NCBI RefSeq assembly: GCF_023078275.1
Contig: NC_062982.1
Span: forward strand, 3,422,501 to 3,486,500
Length of the DNA stretch: 64,000 bases
Source: Leguminivora glycinivorella
Lineage: Eukaryota > Arthropoda > Insecta > Lepidoptera > Tortricidae
Direction: 5' to 3'
This document shows, piece by piece, positions 54,991 to 64,000 of this stretch (position 1 is its first letter; each line of letters begins with the position of its first letter). The translations under genes and the position numbers were made by a program. Below the pieces are notes generated by a model, which did not search any database, was not told where the DNA came from, and saw nothing but the letters and a program-made list of their open reading frames with translations.

Positions 54991-55614
54991 TATGGAACTA
55001 GTCATACCAAAAGCGAGTTAGCTACGAGTTATTGGCAATAGAAAAGAACAAAAGATAGTCGCTCCCGTGTAAATAAAAGAGACGGGATGATAGTGCGAGC
55101 AATGCCGAGCAAAGAACTATCGCTGTCTCTCTCTTTTTTACAAGCTTTTATTCAACTTGCCTTGTTAGTAATGTGTGTCAAAACGTAGAAGCAAAATTTG
55201 ACCCACTTCAGATCGAGCTGAAATTTTGCACACATATGTAAATCACGTGACAATGCAATATTATGGTATCATGGAGCTGATCTGATGATGGAGCAGAAAG
55301 GTGGTCATAGGAACTGTCATGAAACGTCGTATCCCCATCGAGTAAGGGTTTATTAGAAACGTCTCGGAGAGCAGTGGATGACTGTTGAACAGTACAGTCG
55401 GCGATAAAAGCTTTTTTTTTTTTTAATACTACGTCGGTGGCAAACAAGCATACGGCCCGACTGATGTAAAGCGGTCACCTATGGACGCCTGCAACTCAAA
55501 TAGTGTCACATGCGCGTTGCCACCCCATTAGAAACTTGTACAAACTTGTAATTAGAAGCTTGTGCCAAAAATGAAATTACTCATGGCTAACTCGCTTTTA
55601 ATGGGACTAGTGCC
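54990..55614. mobile_element. Palindromic MITE 'A' relic, interrupted, downstream of right ALT
   Basis: Left 54,994-55,140 (AACTAGTCATACCAAAAGCG, AGTCGCTCCCGTGTAAATAA), right end 55,583-55,614 (GCTAACTCGCTTTTAATGGG, ACTAGTGCC). The inserted middle includes a fragment ACTACGTCGGTGGCAAACAA (55,428-55,490) also found at 34,784-34,846 and 38,985-39,045. Confidence 0.65.
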
Positions 55615-55647
55615 AAAGATGGCGCTAGTTGACTAATGTTGCTACAT

Positions 55648-55796
55648 TTAAGCGTGTTCCTTTGCGAACTTTTCGTGGAAATTCTTGAAGATGTCCAACA
55701 TTTCTTGCAGCAGAGCTGGTTGTGGTAGGATGGTGGTACGGAAGTGGTAGGTGCCGGGACGTTGGCCGAAACCTGAGCCGGGGACGATGCAGATAC
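55648..55796 (-). CDS. GPT: Right ALT gene, last exon
   Basis: Encodes GICIVPGSGFGQRPGTYHFR, then TTILPQ and the C-terminal helix ending FAKEHA, with TAA at 55650-55648. The HFRTTILP arginine is present. Acceptor TTTCCCCAG. A palindromic MITE begins about 35 bp beyond the stop, so the 3' UTR probably contains repeat sequence. Confidence 0.97.
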
Positions 55797-58700
55797 CTGG
55801 GGAAAGCAGAATATTTTTTTACAGTACATATAGCGCTATAAAACCGCACTAGCTAGATAATAATACATTACGATAAAAGTGCGGCAAAAGGAAATTCTAA
55901 ACAAGTGGCGATAAATTAAAACACTACCGTTCCTTTTCGCACGTGTATCGCACGACATTTTTCAGTACAGATGGCCGTGAAGTTACGACCTGACAACGAA
56001 ATAATAACGTACTGGTGAAAAAACGAATTGATTAGTGATTAGTGTTGGCTCGATGGGTGGACGACGTTCGAAAAACGGCGGGGCACCTCTGCTGCAAGAT
56101 TAGCCCAGTAGGCCTAGCATATGATGGCCGCGAAAGTATATCGCCGCGAGACAGATGACACGTCTTCTTCTAACTGTATCAAAGAGGATCGAGTGTTATA
56201 GAGAGTTACTGTCGAAGTAAAATGTGTAATCACAGTGCATAAGACTGCCATCTCTCGACAAAAGCTTAAAACTTTTGAACCTCAGTTATGACAATTTGGC
56301 CCGTATTCTTAGCTTGATATGTGTTAAAATGTCAAATATTAATATTAGCGCCGTCTAGCTGAGCGTACCCCAAAGGTGTAACGCCATCTTGGTCACCGTA
56401 TTTTTTTATGTATGGTACTGAGATACGTTTTTTTCTTAGACTATCTGTCTATACGGAGTAATAAACGTCACTACTTTAAAAAAAACTTGTATCTTCGTCT
56501 GTCAATGAAAATAAAATTGTAGTAAGTATGTATGGAATGCACATAGACTTACTGCGTTTTAACTTTGAGGAACAGCGTGAGATACGAGATTTTTTAAAAG
56601 TAGTGACGATATGTCTTTGAACTGTATTAATGACATAAGGATGGGTGATCTATAATCGAGGCGACATACTCTCGCGGCAATCATGTGCTGACCGTGCAGG
56701 ACCGGGATAAGGCACTGGTCCCACCTCAAGCTAGTAAGCTATGAGCTATCGGCTATAAAAACGAACAAAAGATAAGCAATCCCGTGCAAATAAAAGAGAC
56801 ACGGCGATATTGATAGCTCACCGCTGGGCGAGTAGCTATAAACATCGCCGTGTCTCCTTTATTTACACGGGAGTTGGTATCTTTTGTTCGTTTTTATAGC
56901 CGATAGCTCATAGTTTACTAGCTCGCGGTGGGACCAGTGCCTAAGTGGCGTACACGAAGGGTCGGCAGTGGGCGATTAACGGCTGAAATGATGGTGATGA
57001 TGAGTATTTCATGCTGCATGCATGCATGTGATCATGCTGAATTGGGTCCATTTCGTGATGCGCACCTTAATGTTCTGTTCTCTGTTTGTTTGTTCTTTTC
57101 TTGTGTGTACATGTACGTACGTGTTTGTGAGCGGGTGCGTATCGATCGATATAACTTTTTTTTATATATTTTTAGTCGTTATAACGATCATTTGATATAA
57201 TTATTGAATCATATAACAACAAATAATATACTAACAAATTGTATAATACTTATTTAATATAATGATCATTTTTTCGAATAACATTTATTATAACATACTT
57301 TGAGTATAATGCTTATTTCCGATAATAAATAAATTGTATAACACAAATTCTGTCTAAAGCACAGTTAGAATAAAAACAAATTATACAATAAATTAGATCC
57401 ACCATGTACCAAAAAAGTAGATTAGGTTAGAACTGTGACCCCTACACACAACGCGCTGCCAATAAATTAGATCCATCATGCACGAGAAAAATAGGTTAGG
57501 TTAGGTTAGAACTGTGACCCTTAAACATATGTACTGCTATCAGAAAAGTAGGTTAGGTTAGGTTAGAACTGTGATCCCTTCAAAAAAGAATAAAATTTAT
57601 TCATGAAATGTTTTATACTGTTCGCTAGTTATATGATACTAGTCGTATATCAATAGATAGTTATACCATACAACGGTTATTATAAATAAGTGTTATACGA
57701 AATAATGATTATACAAAATAAAAGTAGATATTTTGTGGTTATACCAAATGTTAATTATGTCAAATGAGTGATTATATCCTTTAAATTTATACCAAATGTT
57801 GATATATCAAATGTTACTATACCAAAAAAAGTTATACCAATCATTACACACCCTTTGTGAGCGACATGAATAAATGTCTTTTATCTTTTTTTTTGTTAGA
57901 AGTTAGACAGAGGTATTACCGGTCTGTTCAAGAAGCTTGAAGGCGTAGTATACGTCGGGCGCTTTCCCTTCCGCCTTGGCGGCCTCGATAGCTTTGGGCG
58001 GCAGCTCGATGCTCGGGAACGCGTACATGGCACCCTGAAAAATAAACACAATTTTGGACAACTATGGGAACAAATCAAATTATTTTAAGAAATATTTTGA
58101 TTTGTGTTTTTAAGTAGTCACACTACTATGTATAAATTCAAAATCGTATAGGAGGTGCAAGCACCTACTGCTTGCCCAGTTGGTCAAAGACGTCTAGTCT
58201 TACAAAGATGACATATAGAAGAGAAATTTCGACGGCTTCCGCTTTGGCGAGGCGGCCTAGGGGTTCATGGCGTTAGCCCGGATTGCTAAGACGCTGGTTC
58301 GAATCCGGCCTTCACCACTGGTGGTGCTCGTCATTTTTTCAATATATGACATCTTATTTCGATTTTTTTACAATTTTTGACGTTTTTATATTATTCTTGG
58401 GTTTCCTGGCGACAAGAAGTCAAGAAGATTAAACGAGAATATCATTCCTAGTGAACGTCAGCTGTCGCTCCGTATGTACATTGAGCAATCTAAGACAATC
58501 ATACGACATAACGGCGAATTATGAATAATAACTTTTTTATTAAAAAAAAAAAAAACATTTCTTCAGCAAGCAGGCTACAGGGGCACTTTTACATGTCAAC
58601 AATTGACAACATTTCATATTTTTGAGTACTACTTTTTATTGTTTGGTTTGAAAGAACTCAATACTAAAATATACACGTATTTTTTTATTTTTCCAAAAAC

Positions 58701-61700
58701 TGCTATTTTAATGAGAAATTCCCTTTTTATTACTGCTTCGAGCAGAAAGAGCGTAAGTTACAAACGTCAAGACACAGCTTCGTGACGTCACATGTGTTGT
58801 TTCATACACCTAAGAAAACGACAAAATCATTCCTAAAAAAAAAGTTTTAACAGTCAGCTTAAACAGTCTGGTATGTCTGACTGTCAAGTGTCACTGTCAA
58901 CCACTAGTGAATGACTACGAATCATAGACTAAGCCATGATTTTTTTAATATCTTTGCTACGAACTGTGATAAGTTTCACTGTCAAACTCAAGTGACATCC
59001 CAACTGGAAGATTTTTTTGATATAGTGGCAGCTCTAAATCAGCTATTTGACGTCACTTCCCCTTTAAACTATTTATAAGATTTTTTATACTAAAAATGCG
59101 GAAAAAAAATTAAAAAAATGATTTATGTGATCTACAAGCGTATATCTCGAAATGGTTTTCGATTTAGGGACATTGAAAATTTTGAAACGTTGTCAATTAC
59201 AATAAATAGTATGAATTCAACTAAAGTATAAAGGTACTATGATTAATAAGAGATGTTAGAGATGTAAAGAGTCTCTAAATGTCAAAGTACATCTAAAAAA
59301 AATTAAACATGATGAAGAAAAAAAATACAGACTAATACAAATAAAAGATAGCTAAAGCAAGTTTAGAGTTGTAAAAGACTCTCGCTGTCACACTAGAGAA
59401 AATAAGTGTACCTACTTTTTTTTTCCTTGGATCTCTTGACAGCGAGAGTCTTTTACAACTCTAAACTTGCTTTAGCTATCTTTTATTTGTATTAGTCTGT
59501 ATTTTTTTTCTTCATCATGTTTAATGTTTAATTAATACATCTGTATATGGTCTCCAAGAGGCAGAAAGAAAATATACAAACAAGGACCGAACAAAGTGCC
59601 TCAATGTAATCTTACTCAAAATTAATGTTACAATACGGTACATTGATACAGACACCTCAACAAGGGCAGTATAAGCGTGGAGAGTCCGCACTTTGGTCCG
59701 CTATTTTAGTTCTGAAGATACCGTGTAATTATATTTAACTTAACTAACATACCATTGCATTTGGATCTCTGCATAAAGGAAGGCTTTTTGAGTAAGTCGG
59801 AGAGTAGTAAATAACTTTATTCGAATACATAAATAAATAAATATTATAGGACATTCGTACACAGATTAACTGAGGCCCACGGTAAGCTCAAGAAGGCTTG
59901 TGTTGTGGGTACTCAGACAACGATATATATAATATGTAAATACTTATATACATAGAAAACATCCATGACTCAGGAACAAATACCTGTGCTCATCACACAA
60001 ATAAATGACCTTGCCGGGATTCGAACCCGGGACCGCGGCGCAGCAGGCAGGGTCACTACCGACTGCGCCAAGACCGGTCGTCAAAATGAATGAATAAAGT
60101 TATTTTTTATCTTTTTACGACATTTACCTGGACAACATTTCATTTAAATCCCTGCGCAGGTTTGAAGGTGTCAGGGATCTAAATTGATCCAAAGGTTTTA
60201 GCACAAATTGGTGGTAAAAACGCAATTCATGATAGACAGACTGGACACGTGTAAAGGCCATTTTGATGTCTTTTATGTTAACTTCATATTTAACTACACA
60301 GGTAACCAACCTGAACGACGTTGCATTTGAATCCCTGCATAGAGTTGAAGGTGTCAGCAATCATCTTAGCTCGCTTATTGAGCGAGTCTAAAACTGCAGT
60401 CTTTTCCTTGATCCAGAGGTCGTAAGAGGGCTCGCCTTTGCTTGGCGGCTTGGCCTGAAAACAGATTATAAATTACACTCTGACACACCAAACTTGTCAG
60501 TAGATTAAGACCCCATTAGATATGGACATTATGGACCCAACCATTCACAAGAAAAGGCGCGAAAAATTAACTGACCCCGGAAAAATAATACTTTCGGGTG
60601 ATTTTCTACTGTTTCAATATAAACAGAACTTATATCACTTTAAGTTCTCGCGCTTTGTACACATATTTAAAGTCACATACAGGTCGAAAGCGATTAATTA
60701 ACATTATTTTACCTTTTTTCCCAACGTTTCGGACAGGTTGCACTGGAGTCTTCCGCGACCACGGCCAGTGCAACCTGGCCGAAACGTTGGGAAAAAAGGT
60801 AAAATAATGTTAATTAATCGCGTTCGACCTGTATGTGACTTTAAACAGAACTTTTTTTGCGAATTTAAAAAAGGTAGGTATTAGTTCTTTGTCTGTTCCG
60901 TCAGCGATAATGCTATCGGTTTCAGAGGTGTCATGACAACATTGGTGTTTGTAACTAGAACGTAAACTATATATTTTTCAACCACTTTCAAACAAATATT
61001 ACCAGAAAAAATTATTCAAACTAGTTTTATCTGTGGCTCCTGGGATCAGACAGACATTGTTCGAAATGAATAAAGATATCGTTCAAAATAGCAGGTTAAA
61101 CTAATAAATACTTACGACTAAATCTACCGCCGACTGTCCTAGTACAGTGGGACACAGCATGGCTGATATGCACTGAAAAGATAACATTATATTTAATTAA
61201 ATTCATATTCATCAATGCCAGTTTAGACACAGTATATATTGTCCCGGATTTGTAAGTTCACATTTTTGACACATTTGTTTTGAAGTATGTTGCGATGTGG
61301 CTAAGACGTATCGTTTGCCAAATCTAACGATTAATTTCGAATTGGTTGAATCGATTAGGCCCTATGTACAAGGAGGCGCTTACAAATATACGATTTCTAT
61401 CAACTTACTGAAATGTCATTTGAATCGAAATGACAGACTGCCACAGCACTAGTTTAAAAATAAAAATGAATGATAAATGATATAATAAGTAAATCCTGCG
61501 TGATAAATTAATATCGTAAAATACTCACTAACGAAGATCCGCAAAAATGTAACATGTGCTAGATTATGTTTAAAGTAAGCTAAATATTGTTTTTCTTCTT
61601 CTTATTTAAGAGCTAATGTAGCTCTTGTCGATGGAGTATGCGCCATATTTCCCTATTCTCCGCTTTCCTCTTTAGTTCTTGATACGACATGACACCGGCC

Positions 61701-62944
61701 TTCTCCTTGAGCTGGTCAACAAAACTCCTCCTGGGTCTTCCTTTCACCTTTCCTTCTAGGATATTTTTAAAGAAGGTATCATGTCGTATCGAGTGACCAA
61801 TTTTGCCTCTTCTGTTTTCTATTTCTTTAATTAGTCTTCTTTTTTCTCCCACAATTTCCAGAACCTCTTCATTAGTTCTTCGTTCTGTCCAACTGATTTT
61901 CTCCATTCTTCTCCAGCACCACATTTCGAATGCGGCTAGCCGTTTATTCTCTTTTTTGGTCAGAATCCACGTTTCGCAGCCGTATAAAGCTATGCTCCAG
62001 ATATAAGTTTTGATGAGCCGTTTTCTAATTTTACGCGATATCTTGGCGGTGAAAATATGTTTTTTATTATTATAAGCTTTTTTAGCCATAGCTATATATT
62101 GTTTTTAAGTACTTGATTTTTTTAAATATTATTACAGGATTTTATTTAAAATTTCATTAGGTTGCGCGAGTTTACGTATTGTGGACGCTGTCATGTGTCA
62201 AAAAGAGGTTCTTACAAATCTGGGACAATAAGAGTACTATCGTACAGTTAGGCCACTCCCGCTCCCCGCTGGTTACCTCACAGTTACCGCCTGTCAAAAA
62301 CGCGAACATTCGACCTGTCATATGTCACTCATACAAGCATGGTACGCGTTCACCTACACGAGCTTAGACTGTGTGCGTAGGAACGCGCCTCTTTCATATA
62401 TTTGATCGCCAGTGTCCGAGGTGTGGTTTACATATGAATACGTTTGTGATAATTGGGATATAAGAAATATGGAGTTTGTATTCCGCTCGTGACTGTTATA
62501 ATAAACGTCAAATTTAATAAGTGTAGTAACCACATATTTCATATGAGAAGTGTCTTTTCAAAAGGACTTATTTTTGAAATAAAACTGCCTGTGTGGTGAC
62601 GGGTTAAGAATTTCACCACCCCCTTTCTTCCCGTGGGTGTCGTAGAAGGCGACTATGGGATATGGGTTAATTTGTGGCGTAGGCGAGAGGCTGGCAACCT
62701 GTCACTGCAATGTCACAGTTTCGTTTTTTTTCAACCCCTTATTTGCCAAGAGTGGCACTGAAGCTTTAGTTAGTTTCATGTGTTCTGCCTTCCCCTTTAT
62801 GGGATACAGGCGTGATTGTATGATTGTATGATTGTAAAACTATGGAAACGGATTATATTACCTTGTATAGGTTGGCCTGGACGCCCTTATCGAAGTTGAC
62901 AAGCTCCATCCACCCGCCTCTTAGACCACACTCGCCCATGTAAC
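55648..62944 (-). CDS. GPT: Alanine aminotransferase gene, right paralogue (3' five exons; 5' part outside window)
   Basis: CDS part = join of 62944-62862, 61172-61116, 60454-60311, 58034-57920 and 55796-55648, which is 181 complete residues preceded by a split Gly codon. The segments are GYMGECGLRGGW, CISAMLCPTVLGQ, AKPPSKGEPSYDLWIKEK, GAMYAFPSIELPPKAIEAAK and GICIVPGSGFGQRPGTYHFR. All are close to consensus ALT, closer than the left gene. GT/AG splice sites and phases agree throughout. The PLP-lysine exon and everything upstream must lie beyond position 64,000. Same strand and order as the left gene: a tandem duplication. Confidence 0.95.
56105..56700. mobile_element. MITE 'D' interrupted by a hAT-like MITE
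   Basis: Left piece 56,105-56,179 (CAGTAGGCCTAGCATATGAT...AACTGTAT), right piece 56,620-56,700 (AACTGTATTAATGACATAAG...GTGCAGG). The 8-bp duplication AACTGTAT flanks the inserted family-E element, and the uninterrupted order is seen at 23,985-24,131. Confidence 0.88.
56180..56619 (+). mobile_element. hAT-like MITE 'E' with its own nested palindrome
   Basis: Ends CAAAGA...TCTTTG with 8-bp target duplication AACTGTAT, as in hAT elements. Body GGATCGAGTGTTATAGAGAG, TGTGTAATCACAGTGCATA, AGCGCCGTCTAGCTGAGCGT. A palindrome (about 56,460-56,608; ACGTCACTACTTTAAAAAA mirrored by TTTTTTAAAAGTAGTGACG) interrupts its last 15 bp. Confidence 0.85.
56708..56944. mobile_element. Palindromic MITE 'A'
   Basis: AAGGCACTGGTCCCACCTCA, AGCTATGAGCTATCGGCTAT, AAATAAAAGAGACACGGCGA and mirrors, ending GGTGGGACCAGTGCCT. 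Related: 31,939-32,190, 51,598-52,067 and 54,990-55,614. It directly follows MITE D. Confidence 0.87.
57133..57853 (+). repeat. About 720-bp AT-rich repeat, copy 2
   Basis: Partner of 5,324-6,011, same orientation, with one extra AATAAATTAGATCCATCATG block (about 57,462-57,481). It lies in a right ALT intron, ending about 70 bp from the donor of the GAMYAFP exon. Confidence 0.88.
57920..58034 (-). CDS. GPT: Right ALT gene, GAMYAFP exon
   Basis: Encodes GAMYAFPSIELPPKAIEAAK to YYAFKLLEQT plus one base of the Gly codon. 115 bp, as in the left gene. Acceptor ATTTTTCAG, donor GTAATA. Confidence 0.96.
58063..58380 (+). mobile_element. tRNA-like repeat 'J', copy 2
   Basis: Core 58,248-58,325: GGCGTTAGCCCGGATTGCTA, TGGTTCGAATCCGGCC, CACCACTGGTGG. 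An insertion AGGAGGTGCAAGCACCTACT (a small hairpin) distinguishes it from copy 1. Immediately upstream (gene sense) of the right ALT GAMYAFP exon. Confidence 0.75.
58385..59300. other. Right ALT intron, no recognised element
   Basis: AT-rich with poly-A and poly-T runs. No exon-like segment. Confidence 0.5.
59302..59525. repeat. Perfect 89-bp inverted repeat (hairpin) in a right ALT intron
   Basis: 59,302-59,390 and 59,437-59,525 are exact reverse complements over 89 bp by eye (ends ATTAAACATGATGAAG and CTTCATCATGTTTAAT), with a 46-bp AT-rich loop. No target duplication is obvious. Confidence 0.93.
59829..60077 (-). mobile_element. tRNA-derived SINE 'H', full copy
   Basis: The reverse strand starts GACGACCGGTCTTGGCGCAG with B box GGTTCGAATCCC, then GTGTGATGAGCACAGG, ATGGATGTTTTCTATGT, TATCGTTGTCTGAGTACC, ACACAAGCCTTCTTGAGC and a TATTTATTTA tail. 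In a right ALT intron. Confidence 0.88.
60125..60185 (-). pseudogene. Decayed partial duplicate of the right ALT PGEPSY exon
   Basis: Plus-strand text ACATTTCATTTAAATCCCTG, then GTTTGAAGGTGTCAG, aligns with ACGTTGCATTTGAATCCCTG, GTTGAAGGTGTCAG at the donor side of the exon at 60,311-60,454. Homology fades after about 55 bp. It lies 3' of its parent, as with the two relics in the left gene. Confidence 0.78.
60311..60454 (-). CDS. GPT: Right ALT gene, PGEPSY exon
   Basis: Forty-eight codons, AKPPSKGEPSYDLWIKEK through FNSMQGFKCNVVQ, identical in length and phase to left-gene exon 8. Acceptor GTTTTCAG, donor GTTGGT. A decayed duplicate lies just downstream at about 60,125-60,180. Confidence 0.96.
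60666..60845. repeat. 81-bp near-perfect inverted repeat in a right ALT intron
   Basis: 60,666-60,746 pairs with 60,765-60,845 with two mismatches (TTTAAAGTCACATACAGGTC start; AACGTTTCGG...GGTTGCACTGG inner end). Loop 18 bp. Confidence 0.92.
61116..61172 (-). CDS. GPT: Right ALT gene, short 19-codon exon
   Basis: Encodes CISAMLCPTVLGQSAVDLV, the ALT LCP...GQ..LD.VV segment. Acceptor CTTTTCAG, donor GTAAGT, phase 0 at both ends. The equivalent sequence in the left gene is fused to its upstream neighbour without an intron. Confidence 0.93.
61180..61612. other. Right ALT intron, no recognised element
   Basis: AT-rich sequence between the short 19-codon exon and the RTE fragment. TATTGTCCCGGATTTGTAAG (61,238) is roughly mirrored by CTTACAAATCTGGGACAATA (62,211), suggesting the RTE fragment lies inside an inverted-end unit. 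Confidence 0.4.
61613..62089 (-). pseudogene. RTE-clade LINE, C-terminal ORF fragment
   Basis: One open frame of 158 codons contains SIALYGCETWILTKKENKRL, AFEMWCWRRMEKISWTERRT, NEEVL and GRPRRSFVDQLKEKAG. The YGCETWTLTK...FEMWCWRRM.KI.W..R..NEEVL signature is the C-terminal region of RTE-type elements. Endonuclease and RT core are missing (5' truncation). It lies in a right ALT intron, same strand as the gene. Confidence 0.9.
62226..62426 (+). mobile_element. Interspersed repeat 'G' copy in right ALT intron
   Basis: Begins AATAAGAGTACTATCGTACA, ends GTGTCCGAGGTGTGG. The 5' end is a few bases short and a central CGCTGAAAGT block is deleted compared with 49,951-50,135. Confidence 0.82.
62629..62832 (+). 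repeat. Interspersed repeat 'K', complete
   Basis: CCCGTGGGTGTCGTAGAAGG through TTCTGCCTTCCCCTTTATGG to GATTGTATGATTGTATG. Ends about 30 bp from the donor of the right ALT GYMGECG exon. Isolated right-end fragments of this family are at 21,141-21,228, 33,218-33,305, 38,795-38,880 and 52,405-52,470. Confidence 0.75.
62862..62944 (-). CDS. GPT: Right ALT gene, GYMGECG exon
   Basis: Encodes (G)YMGECGLRGGWMELVNF and on to QANLYK, directly after the PLP lysine of the previous, unseen exon. Acceptor TTATTTGCAG, donor GTAATA. It starts at the second base of a Gly codon (phase 1 intron) and ends in phase 0. Confidence 0.94.
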
Positions 62945-63000
62945 CTGCAAATAACAAAAGGAAAAATTACAATTTTATTGGATCTGGCCCCACCAATAGC

Positions 63001-63180
63001 ACATCTCGGACACTGGCGATCAAATATATGAAAGAGGTGCGTTTCTAGCACACATTCTAAGCACGTGTAGGTGAACGCGTACCATGCTTGTATAAGTGAG
63101 ATATGACAGGTTGACTGTTCGCGTTTTTGACAGGCGGTAACTGTGAGGTAACCGAGAGGGGGTGGGCGGCGCTTAAAGCC
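63001..63180 (-). mobile_element. Interspersed repeat 'G' copy, reverse orientation
   Basis: Reverse complement of repeat G from CATCTCGGACACTGGCGATC to GTAACCGAGAGGGGGTGGGC. The CACAGTATAATAAAG end is missing. Lies about 60 bp upstream (gene sense) of the GYMGECG exon of the right ALT gene. Confidence 0.8.
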
Positions 63181-63204
63181 CGGGGAAAAAAATTAAGAAA
63201 TTAA

Positions 63205-63365
63205 ATTAAAATTATTTATTTATTTATTATGTAAGGCCATTTTATTTGTGTGATGAGCACATATATTTATTTTATTCTTGAGTCACGGCTGTTTTCTGTA
63301 TAAGTGTTTGTATATTATTCATATCGTTTTCTGAGTACCCTACTCACTTAGTCAATCCGTTCAAT
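63205..63365 (+). mobile_element. SINE 'H' relic
   Basis: Diverged body: TTTGTGTGATGAGCACATAT, TTGAGTCACGGCTGTTTTCT, GTTTTCTGAGTACCC. No head or tail repeats are clear. Confidence 0.65.
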
Positions 63366-63377
63366 GTATGACGTATA

Positions 63378-63682
63378 CAGAGTGGGGCCTGTAACAAAGG
63401 CGAAGAATTAAACTGTAGGCTATTCTCCTTATACTGATCAACATTTGTTCAGTGACTTTTAAAAACTATGAAGATTTTAAATTTTTAATTTTTCATACAA
63501 AATAAATATTAGCTTCAATGTACGCCATTATTGTTGTCATTGACGTTGTCTGTCACACTTTAGACTTAACAGAATTCGCAATACATTACCTCTTAGAAAA
63601 AACTTTCAAGGGTGATAAAAATCAAAACACAAGTTATTTTTAAAAGTCGCCGAACAAATGTTGATCAGTATAAGGAGCACAG
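63378..63682 (+). mobile_element. Second copy of the CAGAGTGGGGCCTGTAACA MITE, right end lost
   Basis: Matches 2007-2353 over about 300 bp (for example TTCAATGTACGCCATTATTG, GACGTTGTCTGTCACACTTT). It stops at GATCAGTATAAGGAG, where the mirrored end should begin. Confidence 0.83.
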
Positions 63683-63714
63683 ATGTCATATATACCATAG
63701 ATCAAGCAAACGTA

Positions 63715-63968
63715 TCTACTTAGCGTGTCAAATGAACTCAGTGAAATCCACTGAGTTGTCAGTCTTTACTCGCAGCTTGCAGCTTTCGGGCGTCAATTTT
63801 TGTAAGTTGAAGTCAACCAAAACATAAAAAATGCCTCGTTACGTGATATTCAATTGCAACAACACAAAAATTATGAACAATCAAGAGTCTGAGACATATT
63901 TAAAATTACAGGCAAGAATCAACTTCAGTACAAAATTTGACACGCTCGGCCCCTATACAAATATATGA
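63715..63968 (+). repeat. Repeat 'O', copy 2
   Basis: ACTCAGTGAAATCCACTGAG (a small hairpin), GCAGCTTGCAGCTTTCGGGC, AAAATGCCTCGTTACGTGAT, GACACGCTCGGCCCCTATAC. A short frame MPRYVIFNCNNTK is open here, but the other copy does not keep it. Confidence 0.77.
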
Positions 63969-64000
63969 ATTTGTTTCTTCTATCTAAATTAAGTTCTGTG

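Noticed and set aside
58248..58325. Functional tRNA gene
   Set aside because: Acceptor and anticodon arms do not pair, and a second copy at about 34,040 shares non-tRNA flanks, so it is an interspersed repeat.
63831..63967. Short frame starting MPRYVIFNCNNTK as a zinc-binding (THAP-like) protein start
   Set aside because: Part of repeat O; the copy at 10.7-11.0 kb lacks the frame, and no downstream motif follows.

Overview
This window is nuclear DNA of a moth or butterfly (Lepidoptera). The evidence is the repeat content: tRNA-headed SINEs, Helitron-like elements ending CTAG, repeats with internal TGTC microsatellites, an R4/Dong-type retrotransposon next to TAA repeats, and many short palindromic MITEs. 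The only host protein-coding loci I can support are two alanine aminotransferase (ALT/GPT) paralogues in tandem on the minus strand. Both have large introns packed with repeats.

Layout. 1-14.5 kb: repeats only, dominated by a 3.4-kb foldback element (808-4214) that carries further elements inside it. 14,965-36,583: a complete ten-exon ALT-like gene (482 residues) read right to left. Its last intron holds a full-length R4/Dong-type non-LTR retrotransposon with an uninterrupted 1213-codon ORF in the opposite orientation (15,201-19,218). 36.6-55.6 kb: intergenic repeats, including a four-layer nest around a non-LTR element that encodes AP endonuclease, reverse transcriptase and RNase H (43,503-49,936, with a 14-bp target-site duplication). 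55,648-62,944: the last five exons of a second ALT gene, whose upstream exons lie beyond the right edge. Its introns hold an RTE-type LINE fragment, SINEs and two long near-perfect palindromes.

Gene comparison. The partial right gene resembles textbook ALT. The left gene keeps the catalytic residues (Asn227, Asp255, Tyr258, Lys294, Arg447) but has a divergent stretch after the PLP lysine and lacks two introns present in the right gene. Three exons, two in the left gene and one in the right, each have a decayed duplicate immediately downstream.

Most of the remaining sequence can be assigned to repeat families by comparing copies inside the window. Several insertions can be ordered in time because the host element and the target-site duplication are both visible. 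I saw no CRISPR array, no intact tRNA or rRNA gene, and no sign of a bacterial or viral gene cluster.
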